Below are positions 22,427-31,861 of a DNA stretch of 64,000 bases, one piece after another. The position numbers and the translations under genes are program-made. The stretch is from Chrysogorgia sp. JL179-B06 (lineage: Eukaryota; Cnidaria; Anthozoa; Scleralcyonacea; Chrysogorgiidae), in the NCBI GenBank assembly GCA_035772405.1, contig JAYKKM010000224.1, positions 3,740,501 through 3,804,500 on the forward strand, read 5' to 3'. The notes beneath the pieces are model-generated. The model did not search any database. It was not told the origin of the DNA and saw nothing but the letters and a program-made list of their open reading frames with translations. How positions within the stretch are numbered: position 1 is the stretch's first letter; the number at the start of each line of letters is the position of its first letter.

Positions 22427-23877
22427 ATTCGCTAGAATTACGAGAAACTCGGGAATAAAATCCCACCGTTTCCCGAGGGACAAGTCATTAAGTGTTTAAA
22501 GAGCGAGTTTCAACCGTCGTGCATTGAGCGTTTGTGTTTATCTTTTCGTACGATAACAAAGTGTTTTGAAATGCTTCGTTGCCAACTTGACGTTGTAAAT
22601 ACATCTTCTCAAAAAACCCTATAGAGGCTTTCTCATTTATCTACAATGCAAATACGTCTACTCAGAACCGGATTTGTTTGTTTGAACTTCCTCCCTTGGT
22701 CTTTCACGCTTCGCGTCAGTCAAGGCCGACATAATTCGAAACGAAAGTCAAGAAAACGTTGAATTTTGTAAAAAAATACAGAAGTTATTACTTTCTAAGG
22801 TATGTTTTCTTTCAATCAAAAGACAAAATGAATAATTTATATCAAGGATTGACAAGATATTTACGGATGAGTCCACCAAGTGAATTTCGTCATTTTCGTG
22901 CTTCGAAACTGAGCGTGCAATGGTTGACACTCACTCTTTAATATGAATAAATAAACTTAATGCGTGTTTGTTTCCCCTTCGTCGCCCCCAATTCCGCCCG
23001 CCCGCCCGCAAACGTAACGCCTGCCAAGGAGGGCTAAGGATGGCTAAGGATGGCTGGCGAGGGCATCAAGAATTAGTAATCGCTTAACACCAAAAACCAT
23101 ATTTTATTAAACTCTATTTTGCCAAAACGTTTTACATTATTTTTATATTATTTTTTTATTAGATACCATTAGAAGTAAATATATTACGCAAGCTTAAAGC
23201 GATAAATAAAAGAAATAACATAGTAACAGTTATTTGATGAACTCGCACCGTGAAACTACACTTGGATCAATATACCCACGACTATTGCAACGCGAGCCAT
23301 AAAATATCAATATGTAAAGAAGAGAGTCGCAGGATGTTGAGACAGTTAGTAGAACAATTCCATGCTCTATTCCAATTAAGAAATTAAGAAATAGAAAGTT
23401 AGTTATAGAAACACGAGTGGAAGTTTGGTAGAACAAGAAACCGCCGTGGGGACACGAGCCGGAAGGGAGAGTGTGCATTTTCCCACTGCGATTTCGAGTT
23501 CTTCCAAACTTTCACAAGTGTTTCTATTACTGAATGGAAACACGTAATAAATATTTTCTATTTCTTTTATAAAATAACATTTTGAAAATAGGTAAAACGG
23601 AGGAATAAAGGTCCAATTATTAAAATCATTAAAGTGTAAATTATCCTTATACTCACGCAAAAATAGTTCTGATGTCAATGCTTATGAATTGACCAAAGCA
23701 ATTCGTGTGATAAGAAATACATAGATATTGTCATAGAATATTAGAATTTAAAAGAGCAGAATTTGACCTTTAGCCAATCCGAACACAACTTTTAAAATGT
23801 TATTTTATAAACGGTATAGAGTATATAAACAAAAACCATCTTAAACATAAAGATAAATAAATAATCTATAGTCGTCG
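22427..23877. other. Downstream of BCCT copy B, no gene
   Basis: Contains an inverted pair at about 23406-23527 (TAGAAACACGAGTGGAAGTTT with a mirrored AAACTTTCACAAGTGTTTCTA) and short tandem GGCTAAGGAT near 23032-23060. No coding motif, and I could not fix a polyadenylation signal for the BCCT gene. Confidence 0.45.
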
Positions 23878-25600
23878 TTAAACTCGAGTAGCTGAAACTG
23901 TTTCAACAACTTCTGCATCCGTCTCACCGCTATTCTTGACCACCATTGAGCAACCAGAATCATTTTTCTTCTGTTGTTCATCTATCAACATGTGTTTCTC
24001 CATTTGATCAACAGCCAACGGATAAAGAAAAACCACGAGAAATGCGTCTTCTGCAATATTACCTAACAGGGTACATTCTTCTCTAATGGCACTTCGTATT
24101 CCAACAACATAAGCAAAGAATCCACATAACACGACCCAACCAACATAAGCCAGTCCAACGTCAGCCAACTGGAGAATCTCAAGCAACACCCACCCATAGA
24201 ACAAAACAGCCATAATGACCATATACGACCACGACTTTTTGCGGTACACTTTCCCTGCAGCACGACCTGCTGGCCACCATGGTGCAACAATGCCGATAAA
24301 CAACCTTTTAATACTGTTCAATGACACGAAGTCAAACATATCAAAGATACTCGAAAGCAAAATCACTTGCATCCTCGTCAATATCACCAGTTTCCTCTTT
24401 AACCGCACGCCACATCGCAACACACATAAACAAAAGAATGAAAGTGTACGGTAGGCCAGCGGTAATAGATACAGAACGTAGAGCGTTCAAAGCCGCTGCA
24501 CCTCCCGATTTGAGCAATGCAGTAGCGCACGCTCCTTCGGTTAACGCCCAAAAGACGCGCTGTGCGATGGGAGGATTTGGATTACCATTTGCCGAGAGAC
24601 AATCAATAACCAGAGAACCACTATCTGAACTGGTCACGAAGTATAAAACAATACCGATGAGCGAAATAATGTTGAGAAAAACACCAAGGTTATCGCCATA
24701 CTGCTCAAGCAAGTCAAAAAACATATGAGAACTCCCTCGACAAGACAATTTGTACAACCTCACGTTGCCGTCATCATATAATGGGTTGCTACAATTTACG
24801 CCCAATTTGACAGCGTCACGTTCCATTTTCAAACCAGCACCGCCAAATATACAAAACCACATAAAAATATAGAACACAGGTATGGTCATAGTGGCAGTTA
24901 GGAAACTTTTAATGGTTCGACCACGTGAAATCTTAGCGATAAACATTCCAACAAATGGACAGAACGACACCCACCAGCCCCAGTAAAAGATTGTCCAATT
25001 GCTCATCCACTCAGTGGCTTCTTTTCCATCGGGAGCATTCCCCAACTGAGCAAACGCATCTGTATGGAATCCAAGTTGGAGTATAGACTGGAAATAGTAT
25101 CCTATACTCTGGACATAAAGATTAAGAAGAAACCAGGTGTCATCGTGAAAGAAAACAAACAACATAAGAAACATACCGAGACCAAAACACAATTCACTCA
25201 GGCGACGTATCCCAACCTTTAATCCAGAAACAACTGAAATGGTAGCAAACGATAGTCACACCCCATATGATGATAATCTGATTGATAGTGCTCTCTTCAA
25301 TACCATTGTACAGGCGATTGAGGCCAGTGTTGAGGGTCATGACACCGATGCCCAAACTAGTACAAACACCAAACATGGTCGACACGACAGAGAAGACGTC
25401 GATTATGTCGCCAAAAAATCCGAAAATTCGTTCTCCCAAGAGAGGATAGAAAACAAGATCGGATGGTCATCGGCAGACCTTTTCGATAGGAGACAAAAGC
25501 CATCAATAAACCAGTTATTGAGTAGACAACCCATCCATGAAATCCCCAATGAAAAAACGTTACATTCATGGCGTCTTGGGCTCTTTGGTTGTCTGAATAT
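23878..25600 (-). CDS. BCCT transporter copy B, last exon (three +1 shifts)
   Basis: Begins after an acceptor TTTTCCAG (25601) in phase 2, so the exon 1 end ..GGAAG joins A-TAT-TCA-GAC (YSDNQRAQDA). It encodes the core of the carrier: FFHWGFHGWVVY, the signature NWTIFYWGWW (24971-25000), the SSDSGSLVIDCLSANGN block, then APWWPAGR and a polar C-tail, stopping at TAA 23878-23880. The reading frame breaks three times, each consistent with one extra T in a short run: near 25450-25453, 25247-25249 and 24359-24362 (A runs on the plus strand). Conserved family sequence resumes at once after each (FYPLLGERIFG; IVATISVVSG; SIFDMFDF). With the three bases discounted, exon 1 plus this exon gives 741 codons including stop. 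Either a recent pseudogene or assembly errors. Confidence 0.9.
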
Positions 25601-26704
25601 CTGGAAAAGATGGTCGGAAAAAGAAAAAAATATTAGTCACATAAAAATAATGTTAAACGCGAAGCTATATTACACGGTAAGATTGGGATATAGAAAATAA
25701 CTATACCACATTGATTACAAGAATTTTTGTTGCATAAAACCTGGTTGTTAGAATCTATATTTTCACAAGTGAAAACACAATATGACCAATCAAAATCATG
25801 TACAGACTATACGCATGTGAAAAAATAACCAATAAAAAACAAGAGAGCGAATAATTTAAGGAGCCAATCAGAAAACGCTTGCGAAAAAGCACGCGATCCA
25901 GGCGTAGTTGTTTACTTGTAAAGAAAAAAACGATGTGAGCAAATACGTATATCGTTTTATCTCTCCTCTTCTATATTATCCTTTTAGACGAATTATATAA
26001 GGTAAAGTTAACCTTCTTTTTGGAAGTTTTTAAGTTTTCTTCTGTGAAGTTTACTAATCATTGTCTTATAACTAAAGTGTTTTGGTACTGTATTTCAAAA
26101 TGGTCAAAAAATTCTTGTAATAAACAGAATACAACATGCAAAAGTGCTTTGAACGGTTTTATATCTTCACTAGGTTGTTTTTGTGTCTTGAACTCACTCG
26201 CTCGTAGCTCGCTTGTTCGTTGAACGAAACAAAACATATAAAACCGCACAAAGTACTTTCCATGTACACTATATACATGGGGAAATTGCGAATTTGGACG
26301 GGTATATATGACAGGGTTTTATCAGATAAATGGAAGGTACGGTATAGGGTATATGATATGTGAGGGTACTACACACGTTTTATCTTTCGTTTTATCACAT
26401 ACTGTTTTCAGATCAAGGTGCTAAGACAAAATGAGAGATTAACCTCATGTACTGTATCGGAATAAAAATAGCCACTCAATAATTTTGAGGAGAACATTGC
26501 ATCGTAAAGACAGAAACAATTGTAAAACTATAAAAAAAAAGATGACAAGAGTCGAAGGCATATTAATGGTGCACCATGTCTGACCACCGAGCGCAGCTAA
26601 GTTTACAGAGGGGGGAACCAGAGAACCCTAAGAAAAACCCTCGAGGTACAGGAGAAAACCAACAACTCTATAATTACACGAGTCTGAAGCTCGCAAGTCA
26701 ATAT

Positions 26705-26775
26705 GGGTATACCCAGACGGTCTCCCATCCAACTTCTATAACCTCGTTCAACAGGGTTTAACTTCAAACCTCAGT
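26705..26775 (-). repeat. 5S rRNA-like fragment
   Basis: On the minus strand GTTGGATGGGAGACCGTCTG followed by GGTATACC closely follows the 3' internal control region of 5S rRNA (TTGGATGGGTGACCGCCTGG, GAATACC). Weaker similarity continues upstream (GTTAAACCCTGTTGAACGAGG). The rest of a 5S gene is not seen, so a 5S-derived SINE or pseudogene is likelier than a working gene. Confidence 0.55.
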
Positions 26776-26839
26776 AGTGAGGGCAACGTGCTTACTGTAC
26801 GTGCCACCCGTGCTTAAGCCATGCTTAAGCTTTTTTCCA

Positions 26840-26974
26840 CACTGCGATTAATCGGATCGATTTCTTATCCTGGTGTATGTTATGTAGTGGTTTTTACTCA
26901 CTAAAGTATTCGAACATTTGTTCGCGAATGGCCCGATTAATCGGCATGATTAATCGGCATGATTAATCGCAGTG
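26840..26974. mobile_element. Small MITE with CACTGCGATTAATC ends
   Basis: Starts CACTGCGATTAATCGG and ends with GATTAATCGCAGTG. The right side repeats CATGATTAATCGG twice. About 135 bp, no coding capacity. No convincing target duplication; the CA..TG ends could be hAT-like. Confidence 0.65.
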
Positions 26975-28079
26975 AGTAAACATAGCATTTATATAATCAC
27001 TTGAATTTTTATCATGGCTGCACAATTTCTGTTGCCGCCTTTACTGTGGTTCTCCTCGAAATTATTCTGCGCTTAAAAAACAAGAACTCCTTTTCGGCGT
27101 CCCGTTTATCATATATCTTCGAAACGTGTTCGACAAGCATATGGAACAACAGGGATACCGTGGGATAAAAGTCATTTCAATTCACGTTACCTTACTAGCC
27201 GCAAGTCATAAGAGTAGCTTTCGGGCAAGTAAACTCTCTCAACTTTCTTGCATGAATGTTTCTAACAGAATAGCACACTGCAGGAAAATTCGACCAAATG
27301 CATGCAACACAAGAAAATGTGTTCAACAGCTTTGAGAAATTAGATGTCGCACATGTTTTATCAACTTTATGAATATCTTTTATCACGTGTTTTTATTATA
27401 AAACATTCTGAACTGGTATCAGCTAGTTTTAAATGACCATTCATGGAAAGAAAATTGAGAGAATTTACGAAATGTACAATGTCAATATCGCTGACCTGTC
27501 AAATTAAAAAAAAACGACAATCAGTATACGTGTAAATCATCCAGTGCGTAAATCGTGCCTATAATCACGTGCCTTCACACATCATTTGATAACTTCATGG
27601 TGTAACCGAAAATTATATATCTAAAATAAATTACACATTGCCATGCCAAACGTCAAGACATTAGTAACCTTTTTTTACATTAATTTTGCTTAAATTTTCA
27701 ACAATAATATAAACAATGCACATAGACAGAGCATGCAATATAATTTTAAGGTCAAATTATCCAACAAGCATAATAGCGATAACAGCTCTCAAGGATTTAT
27801 TTTTAGCGATGTTAAAATGTATATAAGACCATTTTAAAACTTTTTAAAAACTCCCAAATATTGGATGTATATACCGTCTGTGTTCTAGCGTTCGCATATT
27901 GATTCGATTCAGGGCAAATTGATTCGATTAAGGACGATAGTCGGTTGAACGGGGGAAGTTTAACAATGTTTTGAATACGTAGTGATTAACCGAGCTTCCA
28001 ACTTTTTCGTCAAAGTTTTACCAATTCCAAGCAATATTGTTCACTGTAGAGTCTTCTCGGTTTTGGATGCAGTTCTTTC

Positions 28080-28460
28080 ATGTGTGATTTCAGTTCTCTC
28101 GCGCAAACTTCTCGCTATTCCGTCCATCCACTAGGATCACTCAGCCACATCGATCCACGGAATCATGTAATTCACCCGTCTTTTTGGCGGCTACTCCTCT
28201 GCTGCCTACGGTCACTTGGGTTACAGCTTGGTTGGTACATGATGCCATTGGACGCCTTCAATCTCTTTAATAGCTTTGTTCGGTTGCGTACAAATTGTAA
28301 CCATGTACTTGGACACAATAAAGCACTGAAAGAACGTAGACAGCTGCTGCGACTGTTTTCTTGTTTGCGTCAGCTAAGTCGTGTACATGTAGGACGAAGC
28401 TTCTTGCTCCACTGCCGACAACACTGGGCAGTTCCTTTACATCTCTCAACCAATTTACGC
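28080..28460 (-). pseudogene. Retroelement RNase H region relic (BEL/Pao-like)
   Basis: Minus-strand pieces in three frames read VQWHHVPTKL, then GSRGVAAKKTGEL and WLSDPSGW. This order (W-x-HVPT..NPAD..SRG) is found in the RNase H to integrase stretch of BEL/Pao and gypsy pol. Heavily shifted. This is the domain missing from the BEL/Pao relic at 15-18.5 kb, but there is no evidence that they come from one insertion. Confidence 0.45.
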
Positions 28461-28724
28461 ACTGATTACGTACAGGCCTCGGAATTCGCTAAAAATGGGG
28501 TCGGCAAAGTTTTGCCGACCTAAAATGAAAGCAGGTCGGCAAATTTCCCGTCGCATTAGCTAATCACGATTTTGTAAACATAGCCCACAGGTAAACATAG
28601 CTACACTTGCGGCATCTGAGGAGTCTAGCGCCTGCGGTAAACCAACTAAATCAAAATGGCGGTGATCACATTTCGGTAGCTTATGATTTACTATTGAAAT
28701 AACTCTGGATATCAAGAGAGAAGT

Positions 28725-28994
28725 TTAGCAAACATTTTCCTTAAAGTTGAAAGATGCAAAGGCAAGAATATTGCATCGTCTGCTTTTCTCTTTTGCTCTG
28801 TTTGAATGTTTTAGCATTTTCCGCTTCGTTAAGGCGCCCTTCTCCGATTTCTCTAAACATTCCTCAAAATGGATAGCGAGTTCATCCTCTTCTTTGTTCC
28901 AGGCAGTCCAAGCCAAGGATTTTTGTCTCACTTGGTCTTGTGTCAGCCTTTGATTTTTCATTGGCTTCACTGCCGTTGACCGCCGGAAAATCAC
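28725..28994 (-). CDS. Unrecognised 89-residue open frame
   Basis: Lysine- and glutamate-rich, soluble-looking (AWNKEEDELAIHFEECLEKS, then KGALTKRKMLKHSNRAKEKS), with a probable amphipathic helix. It starts only a few bases from the THAP exon on the opposite strand, so the two could be divergent first exons sharing a promoter. No known domain. It may be chance. Confidence 0.25.
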   Translation of the reverse strand: MIFRRSTAVKPMKNQRLTQDQVRQKSLAWTAWNKEEDELAIHFEECLEKSEKGALTKRKMLKHSNRAKEKSRRCNILAFASFNFKENVC

Positions 28995-28999
28995 TCATA

Positions 29000-29180
29000 A
29001 TGCCAAAACACGCTCGTTGTGCTGTTGGTTATTGCGATAACGATAAACGTTATCCTAACCTTTTTGTTAGAAGGTTCCGTGTGAACAAACTAGTTTTTTA
29101 CAAATGGTCAAAAGACCCTAATTTGGCCGAGATTTGGCGAAAACAAGTTGTGAAGAGCAGAAGTGGCGATTTTAGCCCGA
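29000..29180 (+). CDS. THAP-type zinc-finger protein, first exon (partial)
   Basis: ATG at 29000 opens MPKHARCAVGYCDNDKRYPN, followed by KLVFYKWSKDPNLAEIWRKQ. This is the first half of a THAP DNA-binding domain: the Cys-x4-Cys pair near the start and the Trp of the IWRKQ helix are present. The second half (C-x2-H and the AVPTIF motif) is missing. The frame runs on into low-complexity TGTACTGTA repeats, so an intron probably starts after about 29175; no strong donor was fixed. It lies on the strand opposite the BCCT gene, inside its intron. It could be a domesticated gene or a transposon relic. It is not the same sequence as the THAP frame at 12524. Confidence 0.6.
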
Positions 29181-29194
29181 AGCAAAATCACTTA

Positions 29195-29325
29195 TACTGT
29201 ACATGTATCATTTGTACTGTATATACATGTATACTGTACTGTAGCACTTGTATTGTAAATGTACACTATACTGTATCACTTGTACTGTATATGTATACTG
29301 TACATGACTCATGTACTGTAGCTTG
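29195..29325. repeat. Degenerate TGTACTGTA / ATACATGTAT repeat
   Basis: Short units mixing TACTGTA, CATGTAT and CACTTGTA repeat without strict period over about 130 bp. Confidence 0.7.
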
Positions 29326-29517
29326 AACAAATAATTATTTTCGGACACACTGGAAGTGCATGTGCATGTTAAGTAACATGTTTCAATAAAACATTTTTAT
29401 AATACTGTTTAATAACATCACAAGAGAGCAAAATTCTATCAACAGCCTTGCTACTGAAGTTAAGTTGCAAGCAAATTAACCTGTTTTTATTCTAAATTAG
29501 TTATATAAACATGTTGT

Positions 29518-29690
29518 GATGTAGGCGGTGTAGAAATACAAATTGAATACTCTAAAAGGTTGGTCTAACATTTCGAGTGAAGGCCCATCATCAGAGAGTG
29601 GAATCTGCATATGAAGGGCTTTTGCTTGAAACGTTAGACCTCACTAAACACTATTTCGGCAGTACACCAAACTTTTAGGGTATTTTTTTG
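29518..29690. repeat. Dispersed repeat with TTTCGAGTGAAGGCCC
   Basis: Carries GGTTGGTCTAACATTTCGAG and AAGGCCCATCATCAGAG, then the inverted TTGAAACGTTAGACC and ACACCAAACTTTTAGGG. It shares these blocks with 20790-20902 and, more weakly, 59610-59650. Probably a SINE or MITE family. Confidence 0.55.
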
Positions 29691-29907
29691 TTTTTATTCT
29701 GGTTTGGGTTAGTGAGGATTCATGCAGTTTTCTAGACATTTATTAGTATAGCATAAAGCTCTTTGTGTCTATGTTCATAGGCATATAGGCCCAGATGGGC
29801 TGGGAAGCGTCTAATCATACTGTGAATTAATTTAATGTTTTAACAAGACTTAACAACATTATTGAGTATTATCGAATGAAGTTGTCCCTCAGTAGCATAT
29901 TGAAGAA

Positions 29908-30112
29908 ATATAAGTTTAAATCAAATGAGGCCAAGTAGCTACAGGTACTGTACTGTTATGGTAAATTTAATAATATATTTGATTAATATAAATATTGATT
30001 AATATTAATATTTAATTAATTAAATTGATATTTAACATTTTAACCTTTTATCAATTTTATTAAATTTACCATAACAGTACCTACTTGGCCTCATTTGATT
30101 TAAACTTATATT
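29908..30112. mobile_element. AT-rich foldback element
   Basis: Arms pair from ATATAAGTTTAAATCAAATG on the left to its complement on the right, followed inward by AGGCCAAGTAG, GGTACTGT and ATGGTAAATTTAATAA. The core is nearly pure A/T. About 205 bp, no coding. Confidence 0.8.
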
Positions 30113-30325
30113 ATTGAGTATGTATTAATATTTATCAATATAATCCAACTTTCTCAATTAACAGAAACTTCACACAAATGAAAATATATTATAACTATAA
30201 CATGGTTCCTTCTATACAATGTTTTGAAAATAAAGTTAAAATATGCAAGAAGGGACCAAACCAAAAACCTCCCAAAACCAAAAACCTCCGAAAACTACCC
30301 AAAACCGAGAATGCAATATAATCTG

Positions 30326-30481
30326 TTTAACAAATAGATTCCATTTTGCCATTGTCTGTTCATTTATATGTGCACTGATAAGTCAGAACGTGGTAAGTCA
30401 CTGATGTTCTTATCACGTTCTGATGTCCTCTGTGCATCTATAACTGAATAGACAACTGCAAAATGGAATCTATTTGTTTAA
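30326..30481. mobile_element. Short palindromic MITE
   Basis: Ends TTTAACAAATAGATTCCATT and its complement ..TATTTGTTTAA. Inner arms include GATAAGTCAGAACGTG mirrored as CACGTTCTGA. 156 bp. Confidence 0.75.
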
Positions 30482-30784
30482 TACAAAAAAATTGGAAACA
30501 GACTATTCAAAAGGCTTATTAGCTCTTTGGCGATTTCCGAGGTATGAAAAAAGGATAAAAGCAGTCGGCTGACGTGATCTGGCGTGAGCTGACATGATCT
30601 GTCCTCTAATAGATCAAATCATGGCCAACAACCAATGAGAATGCACATAGCAAACAGGTTATTGTATAAAACAAACCTACACACACTCATATTACATATG
30701 TATCTGCCTACAACAAGATACATAGAGCTGTCTTTATTTGACTAAAACTATTTCCACCTAACAACAACTCTCCTCTGCTATCAT

Positions 30785-31045
30785 ATAAGGGGCTGATTAC
30801 ATGAGCAATTTCAGCCCAGGTTGAAACCAAGAAATTGTGCAGAAGCCATGTCAAAGTTTCCATTTGCACCTGTGTAATGAACTTTTACACGCTAAATTTA
30901 GCCTGGGCTGAAATTTTCGCCATGTAATCGCAACGTTAATTTTTAAGAGATTTGTTTATGAGACCAAGCTGAAACTTCATCATGGCAAACCAGGGCTCAG
31001 ATTTCAGCCCGGGCTGAAAGTCTCCATGAAATTGTCCCTTAATTG
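30785..31045. repeat. Repeat with alternating TTTCAGCCC / GGGCTGAAA
   Basis: Four copies of TTTCAGCCC or its complement, around AATTTCAGCCCAGG, CCTGGGCTGAAATT and TTTCAGCCCGGGCTGAAA. Probably a diverged inverted-repeat element; borders unclear. Confidence 0.5.
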
Positions 31046-31358
31046 GTTCCATGTAATTTGCTATCATTATTAAAACAAGTCAGTCATGTTACACAAAAAT
31101 TATATTGCAAATCTATGAGTCTCTACTGAAATACAAGTTATAGTTAATTGTATTAAACTGACAAGAGCACAGGTCAAACGTTATATTTGTCTATATTTAT
31201 TCTATATGTATTATATTTATTTGTTTATATGAAGCAACCAGCTTGACCAATTTAATTTATGCATGACCAATTTAATTTATGCATGAACAATAAACAAATC
31301 ACAACTCGCTACTCGGCCCAAAGAATGTTCACTTTAAAACAAAATAAAAACTACATAC

Positions 31359-31861
31359 CTTCCCCAATAACGGTTTCCGTGACTAGTTCCATTCTTGTTT
31401 GGTTCATAATGCCATACTGGCTCGGCCACGCCGAAGTAAAATAGGCCAATTCCTATTCCGGCAGCAAACAACATTGCGAAATACGAGGCATCACTGAATT
31501 CCGGTTTCTCATCATCTTTGCCAAGTTTTAGGTCGCTGTATTTTGAAAAATACAAGTATAATAGAAAGAGAATCAGGATATTGATAGTGCTAACGTAAAA
31601 CCATGTGAACGTTTTTGTTATCCAGTTCTTTGTCTCGGACATCATTTCGTTGGCGTTCTCAGTATCGATAATGCACCAAGTTACGAAACCCCAAATGACA
31701 ATGCCTGACAAAACTGTTACGACTGGGTTGAAGTTGAGGTAAACAGGACCAATTCTCGCCTTAAATGTATGGCAACGTTCAGACCTTGGATCACCTTCCA
31801 TCATGTTTACGAACGGACAACTTCCTAGGTCAATGGTCTGTTCCAAATGTGAAGACAACAA
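31359..31861 (-). CDS. BCCT transporter copy B, first exon
   Basis: About 167 codons from ATG 31861 to the donor at 31358/31359, phase 2. It carries the same two membrane segments and AAGIGIGLFYFGVAEPVWHY as copy A. From the MME start, differences from copy A are few (for example GDP for RYP, I for F, M for K, VS for IG). The N-terminal 20 residues differ more, and the copies lose similarity upstream. It joins the exon at 25600 to give a full carrier, apart from three shifts in that exon. BCCT carriers import betaine-type osmolytes, a plausible role in marine osmoregulation. MME, about 20 codons in, is an alternative start. Confidence 0.9.

Larger units (their letters stand above)
25601..31358 (-). 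other. BCCT copy B intron, 5.76 kb
   Basis: Bounded by donor GTATGT (31358 downward) and acceptor TTTTCCAG (25601). It holds a 5S-like fragment, a small MITE, a BEL/Pao relic, a THAP exon on the plus strand, two foldback elements and stretches (25700-26560, 26980-28080, 29700-29900, 30490-30780) with no recognisable content. Confidence 0.8.

Noticed and set aside
24215..25700. Plus-strand open frames of up to 153 codons opposite the BCCT exon
   Set aside because: They are antisense to clearly conserved transporter sequence and show no domain.
28080..28523. 147-codon plus frame as a gene
   Set aside because: The opposite strand carries retroelement pol motifs in broken frames, which explains the region better.
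30785..31045. Regulatory TTTCAGCCC operators
   Set aside because: The repeats fit a diverged inverted-repeat element; nothing suggests a regulator.
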